From contig NZ_FPAP01000004.1 of NCBI RefSeq assembly GCF_900116415.1, forward strand, positions 186,001-250,000: 64,000 nucleotides of DNA, read 5' to 3'. Positions 45,832 through 54,470 of this stretch are shown in pieces. Numbering within the stretch: the first letter of the stretch is position 1; the number at the start of each line of letters is the position of its first letter. Both the position numbers and the translations under genes were made by a program. This DNA is from Chryseobacterium formosense (GTDB taxonomy: Bacteria; Bacteroidota; Bacteroidia; Flavobacteriales; Weeksellaceae). The notes beneath the pieces were generated by a model. The model was not told where the DNA came from and searched no databases. It was given only the letters and a program-made list of their open reading frames with translations.

Positions 45832-46803
45832 ATGAGCAAACCGATAACTGAGTTCATAGAAAAATATTATCTGCACTTTAATGCAGCAGCTTTGGTAGAC
45901 GCATCAAAAGGATATGTTGCACACCTTAAAGACGGAGGAAAAATGATGATTACGCTTGCAGGAGCGATGTCAACAGCCGAACTTGGGAAAATCTTAGCGG
46001 AAATGATCCGTCAGGGAAAAGTAGATTTCATTTCTTGTACAGGTGCGAACCTTGAAGAAGATTTAATGAACCTTGTTGCGCATTCTCACTATGAAAGAGT
46101 TCCTCACTACAGAGATTTGACGGCTCAGGATGAGTGGGATCTGTTGGAAAGAGGTCTGAACAGAGTGACAGATACTTGTATTCCTGAAGAAGAAGCTTTC
46201 AGAAGATTGCAGAAACACATCGTTGAAATTTGGAAAGATGCTGAAGCAAAAGGAGAAAGATATTTCCCGCACGAATTCATGTACAAAATGATTCTTTCAG
46301 GCGTTTTGGAGCAGTATTATGAAATTCCAAGAGAAAATTCATGGATGATTGCAGCAGCTGAAGCTAACTTACCAATTGTTGTTCCGGGATGGGAAGATTC
46401 TACAATGGGTAATATTTTTGCTTCTTATTGTATTAAAGGAGAACTTAAAGCTACTACAATGAAATCAGGGATCGAATACATGACGTATCTGGCGGATTGG
46501 TACACTAAAAATTCAGGTGGAAAAGGAGTTGGTTTCTTCCAGATTGGAGGAGGTATCGCAGGAGATTTCCCGATTTGTGTAGTTCCGATGTTGTATCAGG
46601 ATATGGAAATGCATGATATTCCGTTCTGGTCTTATTTCTGTCAGATCTCAGATTCTACGACGTCTTACGGTTCTTATTCGGGAGCTGTACCGAACGAGAA
46701 AATTACTTGGGGGAAATTAGATATTACGACTCCGAAATTTATCGTTGAAAGTGATGCTACGATTTGTGCGCCTTTGATGTTCTCTTACATCTTGGAAAAC
46801 TAA
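45832..46803 (+). CDS. Deoxyhypusine synthase-family enzyme
   Basis: 323 residues. NAD-binding and substrate regions of the family are visible: MITLAGAMSTAELG (about 39-52), DFISCTGANLEEDLMNLV, VPGWEDSTMGNIFAS, and near the C-terminus PNEKITWGKL, where the lysine of WGK matches the catalytic lysine that forms the enzyme-imine in eukaryotes. Bacteria have no eIF5A, so the eukaryotic reaction is not expected. Bacterial relatives such as homospermidine synthase-like enzymes transfer the aminobutyl group of spermidine to other amines. The true acceptor here is unknown. Confidence 0.88.
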   Translation: MSKPITEFIEKYYLHFNAAALVDASKGYVAHLKDGGKMMITLAGAMSTAELGKILAEMIRQGKVDFISCTGANLEEDLMNLVAHSHYERVPHYRDLTAQDEWDLLERGLNRVTDTCIPEEEAFRRLQKHIVEIWKDAEAKGERYFPHEFMYKMILSGVLEQYYEIPRENSWMIAAAEANLPIVVPGWEDSTMGNIFASYCIKGELKATTMKSGIEYMTYLADWYTKNSGGKGVGFFQIGGGIAGDFPICVVPMLYQDMEMHDIPFWSYFCQISDSTTSYGSYSGAVPNEKITWGKLDITTPKFIVESDATICAPLMFSYILEN

Positions 46804-46827
46804 TTTTGGATTCAAATTAATTATATT

Positions 46828-46853
46828 AAAAGGCTTATTTATTAAGCCTTTTT
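46828..46853 (+). terminator. Terminator after the deoxyhypusine-synthase-like gene
   Basis: AAAAGGCTTA / TAAGCCTTTT stem with a short AT loop and a T-run. Confidence 0.85.
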
Positions 46854-46864
46854 GTTTTTATTTA

Positions 46865-47040
46865 GAACACAGAGTTCACAATTTTTTTTAGAAATACATT
46901 TTTAAACGGTCACAGAGACGCTCTGCTTCTATAAGACCACAAAATCTTATTTTAAAAGAATACTCCACTTTTATAAGCGAAGCGGCTTTGTGATACAAAA
47001 ATAGCTTTAGTTAAAATAAAACTCTGTGAACTTCGTGTTC
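46865..47040. repeat. Intergenic inverted repeat upstream of the acyltransferase
   Basis: Arms 46865-46880 (GAACACAGAGTTCACA) and 47025-47040 pair at 14 of 16 positions. The 270-base gap has no gene. Its design (arms near the ends, AT-rich middle) resembles the other palindromic spacers of this window. Confidence 0.65.
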
Positions 47041-47061
47041 AAAAATTAATAGATTAAATAA

Positions 47062-47069
47062 TATATTTG
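47062..47069 (+). promoter_or_regulatory. -7 box (TATATTTG) of the acyltransferase gene
   Basis: Exact TAnnTTTG, six bases before the TTG start at 47076. Confidence 0.4.
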
Positions 47070-47075
47070 ACCTAA

Positions 47076-48167
47076 TTGGAAACTCTTCAGAAAAATAAAT
47101 TCGATGCTTTAACCGGAATGCGCGCCATTGCAGCCATCATGGTTTTTGTATATCACAATAGAAAATACTGGCGAAATGATTTGCCATTTGAAATGATGCG
47201 ATTCATTAGCGAATGGCACATTGGTGTGACTGTATTTTTTGTTTTGAGCGGATTTTTATTGGCTTATCGTTATGAAGAAAAACCTTTAGAATCGAAAAAA
47301 TCATATCTAAAATATATTCTTCTGCGTATTGCAAGAATTTTTCCGTTGTACTGGATTTTGCTGAGCTGTTTTTTTCTCGATACAGCTTATTCAAAAGAGG
47401 TAAAAACTTACTTTTTACAATATTCACTTTTCTATTCTTTATTTGAAAAATATTCTGTTTCAGGAATTGTGCAGGCCTGGTCATTAACAGTGGAATTTTT
47501 CTTTTACCTACTCTCACCACTTTTATTCTTATTATTAAAAAAAAACTGGAAATACTGCCTCCTGTTTTTAGTCGGGTTTTTCTTTTTAGGTTGGGGAATC
47601 GGATCTGGTTTGAAGGAATTTAATGGAAATCCTAAAGGCTTTTTATATCCTTTACAATTCATGATCGGAAGCACATTTTTCGGTCGAAGTCTTGAGTTTT
47701 TCTTCGGAATGTTGCTTGCTTATTTAATGAAAAAAGAAAATGGAATTCAGTTTTTAAGTAAGATTAAAAACCCGACACTTTGGGGTGGAATTGGCATTTT
47801 AATTTTAATTATCTGCATTAGAATTTTTGCACAAAATAATTTCGTTCATGGTGTTGAAAGATGGGAAGGGAGACTGATTCACGAATTGCTTCTACCGATT
47901 GCCATTATCGTTTTCTTTTGGGGATTGATGAGTGAAAACACCTGGGTTTCAAAAGTTCTTTCGACGAAGTTTTTTATTTTGCTGGGAAATGCTTCTTTCG
48001 TTTTTTATCTGATTCATCTGAGTTATTTCAACATGAAACTGAAATCATACGTTTATCTTCCTGACAAGAATTTTATCCTGCTTTGGATTTGTTCAATTAT
48101 TATTTATCTTTTTATTGAAAAACCTTTGTATGAGGTTTGCAGGAAGCTGATAGGAAAAATTAAATAA
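47076..48167 (+). CDS. Acyltransferase 3-family membrane protein
   Basis: 363 residues. The family N-terminus FDALTGMRAIAAIMVF VYHN and R-x(10)-H-like pattern are present; about ten membrane segments follow, with the loop VQAWSLTVEFFFYLLSP typical of this family. It moves acyl groups (often acetyl) to envelope sugars such as lipopolysaccharide or peptidoglycan; the substrate here is unknown. Translation appears to start at TTG (47076) because the conserved motif begins at residue 10 and no ATG lies upstream in frame close enough. Confidence 0.85.
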   Translation: METLQKNKFDALTGMRAIAAIMVFVYHNRKYWRNDLPFEMMRFISEWHIGVTVFFVLSGFLLAYRYEEKPLESKKSYLKYILLRIARIFPLYWILLSCFFLDTAYSKEVKTYFLQYSLFYSLFEKYSVSGIVQAWSLTVEFFFYLLSPLLFLLLKKNWKYCLLFLVGFFFLGWGIGSGLKEFNGNPKGFLYPLQFMIGSTFFGRSLEFFFGMLLAYLMKKENGIQFLSKIKNPTLWGGIGILILIICIRIFAQNNFVHGVERWEGRLIHELLLPIAIIVFFWGLMSENTWVSKVLSTKFFILLGNASFVFYLIHLSYFNMKLKSYVYLPDKNFILLWICSIIIYLFIEKPLYEVCRKLIGKIK

Positions 48168-48175
48168 TTCTTTTC

Positions 48176-48326
48176 TCTCGCTGATTTGGCTGATTTTTTA
48201 GACATTAAGTTTTTTAAGAATTTAAACAAGATTCGACATCATTTTAAGAATCAATAAATTGATTTAGATTAAGTTTATTAAGCTGATTATATTAAAATCT
48301 GTAGGAATCCGTGTAATCTGTGGGAA
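48176..48326. repeat. Degenerate intergenic repeat
   Basis: Starts with TCTCGCTGATTTGGCTGATT, which resembles the outer arm of the palindrome at 8197, and ends with the 30-base block at 48297-48326 that matches 14952-14981 at 26 of 30 positions. The rest of the 494-base gap to the SDR gene holds only a hydrophobic open frame (48389-48619) that I do not support as a gene. Confidence 0.55.
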
Positions 48327-48578
48327 TAATTCAATCCAAAGAATTAATCAACACAAAGTATCTGTAAGCCAAAATTACTTTCTGAAATTTGGTTAATTTT
48401 AATGGGTCTTTATCACTCAATTTCGGTAAAATTTTCTTATTGATTTTATTTAAAAATCTAAATATCGATTTTTTCATTGTAGTTTTTTTTATTTCAGATG
48501 TGAGTTCAAAAATTGTGCATTTTTATTTTAGGCTGGATGATGGGTGTTGGAAGCTGGAGCTTGAGCAGTCAAAAAACA

Positions 48579-48617
48579 AAAAATTGTCCTCAAAAGATGA
48601 GATGAAGACAATTTTTT
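48579..48617. terminator. Bidirectional terminator before the SDR gene
   Basis: Stem AAAAATTGTC (48579-48588) / GACAATTTTT (48607-48616) with an 18-base loop and T-run on both strands. It ends the minus-strand SDR transcript and possibly readthrough from the left. Confidence 0.75.
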
Positions 48618-48661
48618 AAAAATATAGAGCCAAAAGCAAGTAGCTAATTGCTAAAAGCTAT

Positions 48662-49453
48662 TTATGGGTTTCCGTACATATTCGACTCTCCCCCATCAAT
48701 GGCAATCACTTGTCCGGAAACATAACCATTTTCATCGCTTAATAAATAAGCTACCAAATTCCCGACATCTTTCGGATCACCCAATTTTCTTGTAGGATTT
48801 CTTGATGCATATTCTTTTTCTGCCGCTTTCGGGTCTGTAGGATTTACCTGGTTGAAAGCTTCAGCAACCATTGGCGTCAAAATCGCACCCGGAGCAATCG
48901 CGTTCGTCAAAATATTGTCTTTACCATATTCCAAAGCTGCATTTTTAGTCATTCCGGCTACAGCGTGCTTTGTAGCAACATAAGCGGTTTGATTAAGAAC
49001 TCCTCTGATTCCTCCAACTGAAGCTACATTGACAATTCTTCCTCCACCGTTTTTCTGCAATTCAGGGATAACGTATTTCATTCCAAAATAGACACCCATC
49101 AGATTAATATCAACCACTTTTTTAAATACATTAATATCATAATCAATCAGAGGAGCCTGCTTCCCTTCAATTCCGGCATTGTTGTATAATCCGTCAACTT
49201 TCCCGAACTCTTTTACGGTTTGATCAACATAATTTTTCACATTTTCTTCCACTGAAACATCGGCTGTTACTGTAAGATATTTACTTTCAGGATATTTTGA
49301 GGATAATTCTGCTTTTGCTTTTTCCAAAGCTTCACCATTATAATCTACAAGAGTCAAATCCGCTCCTTTTGAAGCTAATGCATCTGCTGCAGCCAAACCC
49401 AATCCCATTGCTGCTCCTGTTACGATAATTACTTTTCCTTTAAAATTTGCCAT
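48662..49453 (-). CDS. SDR-family NAD(P)-dependent oxidoreductase
   Basis: 263 residues, classical SDR. Cofactor motif TGAAMGLG at about 12-19, NNAG near 91, catalytic YVATK near 157 with the preceding serine in NVASVGG, and C-terminal VSGQVIAIDGG. It resembles glucose 1-dehydrogenase and 3-oxoacyl reductase-like members. Substrate unknown. Transcribed alone; the opposite-strand ATL gene is upstream. Confidence 0.88.
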   Translation of the reverse strand: MANFKGKVIIVTGAAMGLGLAAADALASKGADLTLVDYNGEALEKAKAELSSKYPESKYLTVTADVSVEENVKNYVDQTVKEFGKVDGLYNNAGIEGKQAPLIDYDINVFKKVVDINLMGVYFGMKYVIPELQKNGGGRIVNVASVGGIRGVLNQTAYVATKHAVAGMTKNAALEYGKDNILTNAIAPGAILTPMVAEAFNQVNPTDPKAAEKEYASRNPTRKLGDPKDVGNLVAYLLSDENGYVSGQVIAIDGGESNMYGNP

Positions 49454-49639
49454 ACTATTTGTTTTATTTCATTGCTTCAATTTACAACAATGGAATAATT
49501 TTTACAATTATTTGATGATAATAATTTGTTAAATTTTTCGAATTTCTGTGTTCTAGGTTAATATTTACAATATCTAATAACATTGACAAAGTTGGTTAGT
49601 GAAACAATCTTATTGGAAAGATTTACATGATTTATTTCT

Positions 49640-49647
49640 TACATTTG
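49640..49647 (+). promoter_or_regulatory. -7 box (TACATTTG) of the alkyltransferase-like gene
   Basis: Exact TAnnTTTG, 21 bases before the ATG at 49669. Confidence 0.45.
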
Positions 49648-49668
49648 AATTTTATTTAAATCAAAAAA

Positions 49669-49965
49669 ATGAACGAAATCTTCAAACAACAGGTCTGGGA
49701 AATCACCAAATTAGTTCCAAAAGGAAGAGTGACTAGTTATGGTGCGATTGCCAAGGCAGTTGGTTTTCCGAATCACTCGCGTCACGTAGGAAAGGCAATG
49801 GGTGGCTGTCCGAAAGACGTTCCAGCGCATCGTGTAATTTCAAGCTCAGGAACATTATCTGTACCGGAATTTCAATCAAGATTGGAAGCGGAAGGAATTA
49901 CTGTTGAAAATTTCAGAGTAAAAAACTTTAAGAATCTGTTTTGGAATCCTTTGGAAGAACTTTAA
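49669..49965 (+). CDS. Alkyltransferase-like (ATL) DNA-binding protein
   Basis: 98 residues matching the DNA-binding domain of O6-alkylguanine methyltransferases (GRVTSYGAIAKAVG, SRHVGKAMGGCP). The active-site PCHR is replaced by PAHR, so no cysteine is available for alkyl transfer. Such ATL proteins bind and flag O6-alkylguanine for nucleotide excision repair. The function is inferred from the family; the residue change is seen. Confidence 0.88.
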   Translation: MNEIFKQQVWEITKLVPKGRVTSYGAIAKAVGFPNHSRHVGKAMGGCPKDVPAHRVISSSGTLSVPEFQSRLEAEGITVENFRVKNFKNLFWNPLEEL

Positions 49966-50063
49966 AATAAAATAGAAAATATTTCCTGACCGTAAAAATT
50001 ACCGTTCAGCATAAAAAAGTAACCGTTCGGTGATTTATATTTTTAAAAAAGCTTTGCAGAAAC

Positions 50064-50071
50064 TATATTTG
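50064..50071 (+). promoter_or_regulatory. -7 box (TATATTTG) of the alpha/beta hydrolase gene
   Basis: Exact TAnnTTTG, 22 bases before the ATG. Confidence 0.5.
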
Positions 50072-50093
50072 CATCATAATTAATAACAACATT

Positions 50094-50891
50094 ATGAAAG
50101 CTAAAACAACAATTACATTTCTATTTGTAATTCTTACTCAATTTTTTCAGGCTCAAATCGACGACAAATTTTATCAGCCAAAAAAAGAGCTACAACCTAT
50201 TGAGTTAAAACATGAAAACATTTCAATTCCTGTAGATAAAGATACGATTACAGCAATTTTCTTAAAACCTAATATTGCAAAACCTAAAGCAACAATTTTA
50301 TTTTTTCATGGTGCAGGCGGGAATGTTTCAACGTATGTTTTTATGGTTAAACCTTTAGTTGAGGCTGGGTTTCAGGTTGCCATGGTTGACTTCAGAGGAT
50401 ACGGAAAATCTACCGGAACTCCTACTCACATTAATGTTGCAGCCGATGGACAAAAGTTTTTTGACCAAATGTTTCAAAGAGAAGATGTGAAAAATACAAA
50501 ACTGATTGTTTATGGTGCTTCTTTAGGTTCTCAGATCTCAGCTCATGTAGCCAAAAACAATAAAGCTAAAATTTCAGGATTGGTGATCGACGGCGGAATG
50601 TCATCATTTGCGGATATTGCAGCCGTTTTTGCTCCTCAGTTTAAAGATCCACTTGCCAAAATGCTGGCTTCCGTTTACTCTGCAAAAGAAGATATTAAAT
50701 CTACAGAAGGAGTTCGTAAGCTTTTTATTTACAGTAAAAACGATAAAACAGTTCCTTTTTCTCAGGGAGAAGAGCTTTTCAAAAATGCTCCTGAACCGAA
50801 ACAATTTTTTGAATTTTCACAAGATCATTTATTAGCTATGAAAGAGAAACCGGAAGATGTGGTGAAAGCTGTAGAATCTCTGATTAAGTAA
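50094..50891 (+). CDS. Secreted alpha/beta-hydrolase
   Basis: 265 residues with a signal peptide (ITFLFVILTQFFQA). Alpha/beta hydrolase signature: FFHGAGGNVSTYV for the oxyanion region, the nucleophile elbow YGASLGSQIS (Ser near residue 145), and a late HDLL-type catalytic His in SQDHLLAMK. It resembles serine hydrolases of the YqiA/BAAT or esterase type. Substrate unknown. Confidence 0.82.
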   Translation: MKAKTTITFLFVILTQFFQAQIDDKFYQPKKELQPIELKHENISIPVDKDTITAIFLKPNIAKPKATILFFHGAGGNVSTYVFMVKPLVEAGFQVAMVDFRGYGKSTGTPTHINVAADGQKFFDQMFQREDVKNTKLIVYGASLGSQISAHVAKNNKAKISGLVIDGGMSSFADIAAVFAPQFKDPLAKMLASVYSAKEDIKSTEGVRKLFIYSKNDKTVPFSQGEELFKNAPEPKQFFEFSQDHLLAMKEKPEDVVKAVESLIK

Positions 50892-50902
50892 ATTATAGGA
50901 TA

Positions 50903-50973
50903 TTTTCGGCGGCGGCTAAGCCGCCGCCGAAAATAACAAAAACCCCGCCGCGACTTCGTCGCGGCGGGGTTTT
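50903..50973. terminator. Twin GC-rich hairpins between convergent genes
   Basis: Hairpin 1: 14-bp perfect stem (50903-50916 / 50920-50933) with loop TAA. Hairpin 2: 16-bp perfect stem (50939-50954 / 50958-50973) with loop TTC, core CCCCGCCGCGAC. They are nearly symmetrical with A and T ends, so they can stop transcripts from both strands, here the hydrolase and htpG. The G+C content is far above that of the window. Confidence 0.85.
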
Positions 50974-50991
50974 CAATATAAATCAGTTAAA

Positions 50992-52881
50992 TTATTTTTC
51001 CAATTGCTTGTAGCTTCTTTGGATAAAGTCTGTAAGCTCTTTTCCTTTCAGCAAATTCTGAGATAATTTAGCCAAATCTAAAGCGTGTTTGATTTGAGCA
51101 TTTTTCTCTTCAGAATTTTCATTAGCCAGAATTTTCGAAGCAAATTCACTGTTTGAGTTAACTACCAAATTATACATTTCCGGGAAGCCACCCATTCCGA
51201 ACATCCCGCCACCCCCGGTTGCCTGCATATCTTTCATTCTACGCATAAACTCAGGCTGAGTGATTGTGAAAGGAGCATCATTGCTGTCTAAATCTTCAAG
51301 CTGAACCGTGAATTTTGTATCATTAATCGACTCTTCAACGTTTTTCTTTAATGATTCTTTCTCCGTTTCATTTAATTTGGAAATTGCAGGTTCGTCTTTT
51401 TTAATTAAATTATTGATGTGATCTGCATCTACTCTTGCGAAAGAAATTTTCTCTTTTGAAGTTTCAAGTTTTTGAATTAAATGCGGAACAATTGGAGAAT
51501 CAAGAATTAAAACTTCGTATCCTTTATCTTTCGCTGACTGAATATAAGAATGCTGTTCATCGGCATTTGTAGCGTAAAGAATTACTAAATTTCCGTCTTT
51601 ATCTGTTTGATTAGGCTTAATTTTCTCTTCTAATTCATTCCAAAGGAAATATTTACCGTCAGTTGTTGGATATAATGCAAATTTGTCAGATTTTTCAAAG
51701 AATTTCTCTTCAGAAATCATTCCGTATTCGATAACGATTTTAATGTCATCCCATTTTTTATCGTAATCTTCACGGTTCTCATTAATCAGAGAAACCATTT
51801 TATCGGCAACTTTCTTTGTGATATACGATGAAATTTTCTTCACTGCACCATCTGCTTGCAAATAAGAACGGGAAACGTTCAACGGAATATCCGGAGAATC
51901 GATTACTCCACGAAGCAACATCAAAAAGTCCGGAACGATACCTTTCACTTCATCTGTTACAAAAACCTGATTTTGATATAACTGAATTTTATCTTTTTCG
52001 ATATTTAAATTATTGCTCAGTTTCGGGAAGTATAAAATCCCGGTCAGATTGAACGGATAATCTACATTTAAGTGAATATTAAACAAAGGTTCCTCAAACT
52101 GCATCGGATACAATTCGTGGTAAAATGCTTTGTAATCTTCGTCTTTTAATTCACTTGGAGCTTTTGTCCAAGCCGGAGTTGGATTGTTAACGATGTTATC
52201 AACTTCAATCGTTTCTGCAACCGCATCTTCTGCAGCGCCTTCAGGTAAAGGAAGCGTTTCAGTTTTAGTTCCGAATTTGATAGGAACAGGCATGAACTTG
52301 TTGTATTTCGTCAACAATTCACGGATCTTATTTTCTTCTAAAAACTCTAAAGAATCTTCAGCAATGTGAAGGATAATTTCAGTTCCTCTTTCCGATTTTT
52401 CTGTAGTTTCTTCTAAAGTAAATTCCGGACTTCCGTCGCAGATCCAGTGAACGGCAGGTTCATCTTTGTAAGATTTGGAAATAATTTCAACTTTTTCAGC
52501 CACCATAAACGCAGAATAAAAACCAAGCCCAAAATGACCGATAATTCCTGAGTCTTTCGCAGAATCTTTATATTTTTCCAAAAACTCTTCAGCTCCCGAA
52601 AAAGCCACCTGGTTGATGTATTTTTCAACTTCTTCAGCCGTCATTCCCAATCCTTGGTCGATGATGTGAAGTTTTTTGTTTTCTTTATCGATTTTAACTT
52701 CAATTTTCGGATTGCCATATTCTACTTTGGCTTCTCCTATTGATGTTAAATGTTTTAATTTTAAAGTGGCATCTGTTGCATTTGAGATTAATTCTCTCAA
52801 AAATATTTCGTGATCGCTGTATAAAAACTTCTTGATTAGCGGAAAAATATTTTCCACCGATACATTAATACTTCCTTTCAT
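50992..52881 (-). CDS. htpG: Chaperone HtpG (bacterial Hsp90)
   Basis: 629 residues of Hsp90. N-terminal ATPase motifs: LRELISNATDA, DQGLGMTAEE, GHFGLGFYSAFMVA; the middle domain includes ESLEFL..ELLTKY-like regions and VSRSYLQ; the C-terminal dimer region contains a methionine- and glycine-rich stretch (GGGMFGMGGFPEMY). It is a cytoplasmic ATP-dependent chaperone. Ends at the twin hairpins. Confidence 0.95.
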   Translation of the reverse strand: MKGSINVSVENIFPLIKKFLYSDHEIFLRELISNATDATLKLKHLTSIGEAKVEYGNPKIEVKIDKENKKLHIIDQGLGMTAEEVEKYINQVAFSGAEEFLEKYKDSAKDSGIIGHFGLGFYSAFMVAEKVEIISKSYKDEPAVHWICDGSPEFTLEETTEKSERGTEIILHIAEDSLEFLEENKIRELLTKYNKFMPVPIKFGTKTETLPLPEGAAEDAVAETIEVDNIVNNPTPAWTKAPSELKDEDYKAFYHELYPMQFEEPLFNIHLNVDYPFNLTGILYFPKLSNNLNIEKDKIQLYQNQVFVTDEVKGIVPDFLMLLRGVIDSPDIPLNVSRSYLQADGAVKKISSYITKKVADKMVSLINENREDYDKKWDDIKIVIEYGMISEEKFFEKSDKFALYPTTDGKYFLWNELEEKIKPNQTDKDGNLVILYATNADEQHSYIQSAKDKGYEVLILDSPIVPHLIQKLETSKEKISFARVDADHINNLIKKDEPAISKLNETEKESLKKNVEESINDTKFTVQLEDLDSNDAPFTITQPEFMRRMKDMQATGGGGMFGMGGFPEMYNLVVNSNSEFASKILANENSEEKNAQIKHALDLAKLSQNLLKGKELTDFIQRSYKQLEK

Positions 52882-53095
52882 ATGTATATATTTATTTGTT
52901 TTTCTGAATCTGTTTTCTCAAAAAAAATACCGTTCCTCTAAAAGTGACAATATGGCATTTTTTTATTAAAACAATCCCCTCTCCAAATGTTTACCAGCCA
53001 CTTCAAGTCCGGGCTATCCTCTGTAATTCCTGCGATCACCAACATCCATTTGTAAAGGTTACTCTTAAGATCTGCTTGAGGAAATTTCAAAACAA

Positions 53096-53119
53096 AAAAG
53101 ACAGCTAAAAGCTGTCTTC
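53096..53119 (-). terminator. Terminator after recA
   Basis: Minus-strand hairpin AAGACAGCT / AGCTGTCTT, loop of three, followed by a T-run, directly after the recA stop. Confidence 0.85.
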
Positions 53120-53140
53120 AGTATATCTTTTAAAAGGAAA

Positions 53141-54145
53141 TTACTTTTTATTTGCAATCTCTTCTTTCACTTTGTTTTCAAGTTCTTCTGCAAGTTCCGG
53201 GTTGTCTCTTAACACATCTTTTACAGAATCTCTACCCTGTCCTAATTTAGAATCTTCATAGCTGAACCAAGAACCGCTTTTCTTCACGATTCCCATATCT
53301 ACAGCTGTATCAAGAATTTCACCTACTTTAGAAACTCCTTCACCATACATAATGTCGAATTCTGCCATTTTGAAAGGTGGAGCCACTTTGTTTTTCACAA
53401 TTTTCACTTTCACACGGCTTCCAACTGCTTCATCACCATTTTTGATAGGAGCTGAAGCTTTTCTGATATCAACTCTTACGGAAGCGTAAAATTTCAGTGC
53501 GTTCCCCCCCGTTGTTGTTTCAGGGTTTCCGAACATTACACCAATTTTTTCTCTCAGCTGGTTGATGAAAATTACCGTACATTTTGTTCTTGAAATCGTA
53601 GCCGTCAGTTTTCTTAAAGCCTGAGACATCAATCTTGCGTGAAGACCCATTTTAGAATCTCCCATTTCGCCTTCAATTTCCGCTTTTGGAGTCAAGGCTG
53701 CAACAGAGTCGATTACTACAATGTCGATTGCTCCTGAACGAATCAGATTGTCTGCAATTTCCAAAGCCTGTTCTCCGTTATCCGGCTGAGAAATAATTAA
53801 GTTTTCTAAGTCGATTCCTAATTTTGCAGCGTAACCTCTGTCGAAAGCGTGCTCTGCATCAATAAATGCTGCAATTCCGCCTGCTTTCTGAGCTTCTGCG
53901 ATGGCATGAAGCGTTAAAGTTGTTTTACCTGAAGATTCCGGTCCGTAAATTTCAATAATTCTTCCTCTTGGGTAACCGCCAACTCCTAAAGCGATGTCTA
54001 ATCCTAAAGATCCTGAAGGAATTACTTCAATGGTATTGTCTACAGAATCGTCTCCCAAAGTCATTACCGTTCCTTTTCCGTAGGTTTTATCTAGCTTATC
54101 AAGCACTAAAGCAAGTGCTTTTTTCTTATCATCTATGTTGCTCAT
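53141..54145 (-). CDS. recA: Recombinase RecA
   Basis: 334 residues from the ATG at 54145 (the open frame continues to 54190, but that stretch contains the -7 box and is not like RecA). Walker [15 protein letters not shown] (about residues 51-64), [11 protein letters not shown], the L1/L2 loops, and [22 protein letters not shown] are intact. It forms the strand-exchange filament and activates the SOS response. Monocistronic with its own terminator. Confidence 0.96.
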   Translation of the reverse strand: MSNIDDKKKALALVLDKLDKTYGKGTVMTLGDDSVDNTIEVIPSGSLGLDIALGVGGYPRGRIIEIYGPESSGKTTLTLHAIAEAQKAGGIAAFIDAEHAFDRGYAAKLGIDLENLIISQPDNGEQALEIADNLIRSGAIDIVVIDSVAALTPKAEIEGEMGDSKMGLHARLMSQALRKLTATISRTKCTVIFINQLREKIGVMFGNPETTTGGNALKFYASVRVDIRKASAPIKNGDEAVGSRVKVKIVKNKVAPPFKMAEFDIMYGEGVSKVGEILDTAVDMGIVKKSGSWFSYEDSKLGQGRDSVKDVLRDNPELAEELENKVKEEIANKK

Positions 54146-54165
54146 TTCGATTGTATATAATTTAT

Positions 54166-54173
54166 CAAAAGTA
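54166..54173 (-). promoter_or_regulatory. -7 box (TACTTTTG) of recA
   Basis: Exact TAnnTTTG, 20 bases before the recA ATG; it shows that the longer frame is not translated from upstream. I see no LexA-like box that I can support. Confidence 0.55.
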
Positions 54174-54344
54174 CAGAAATTTAATATCAAAAACCAATAT
54201 TTTGATCATAAACGGATAGTAAAATACTGTTAAAGTTTAAAAGATGATTTTATTATTTTTAATTATAAAAAGTAATTTCTAATCTTCATATTATTTGTAA
54301 ATACGGAGACTTTTTAGCTCCGATTAAACGGCATGTTTGAGCTC

Positions 54345-54397
54345 TTTTCATTGGTTTTATCGCGGCGGCTTCGCCGCCGCGATAAAACCAATGAAAA
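54345..54397. repeat. GC-core perfect palindrome in the recA-MpaB gap
   Basis: A perfect 25-bp inverted repeat (54345-54369 / 54373-54397) with a three-base loop; the core GCGGCGGC-TTC-GCCGCCGC matches that of the hairpins at 50903-50973. The flanks contain ACTTTTTAGCTCCGA and AGCTCCCGAAAAAA. The 325-base gap holds no gene. Confidence 0.82.
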
Positions 54398-54470
54398 AGC
54401 GAGTAGTGAAAGCGGGAAATAGCTCCCGAAAAAAAAATTAAATAATGAATAATATCTAATTAGTAATAAA

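Noticed and set aside
48389..48619. Open frame of 76 residues, hydrophobic at the start
   Set aside because: It lies in a gap with degenerate repeats, has no promoter that I can see, ends in the terminator region of the SDR gene and has no recognisable domain.
53141..54190. recA start at 54190 as the longest frame
   Set aside because: The extra 15 codons hold the -7 box of recA and do not resemble RecA N-termini.
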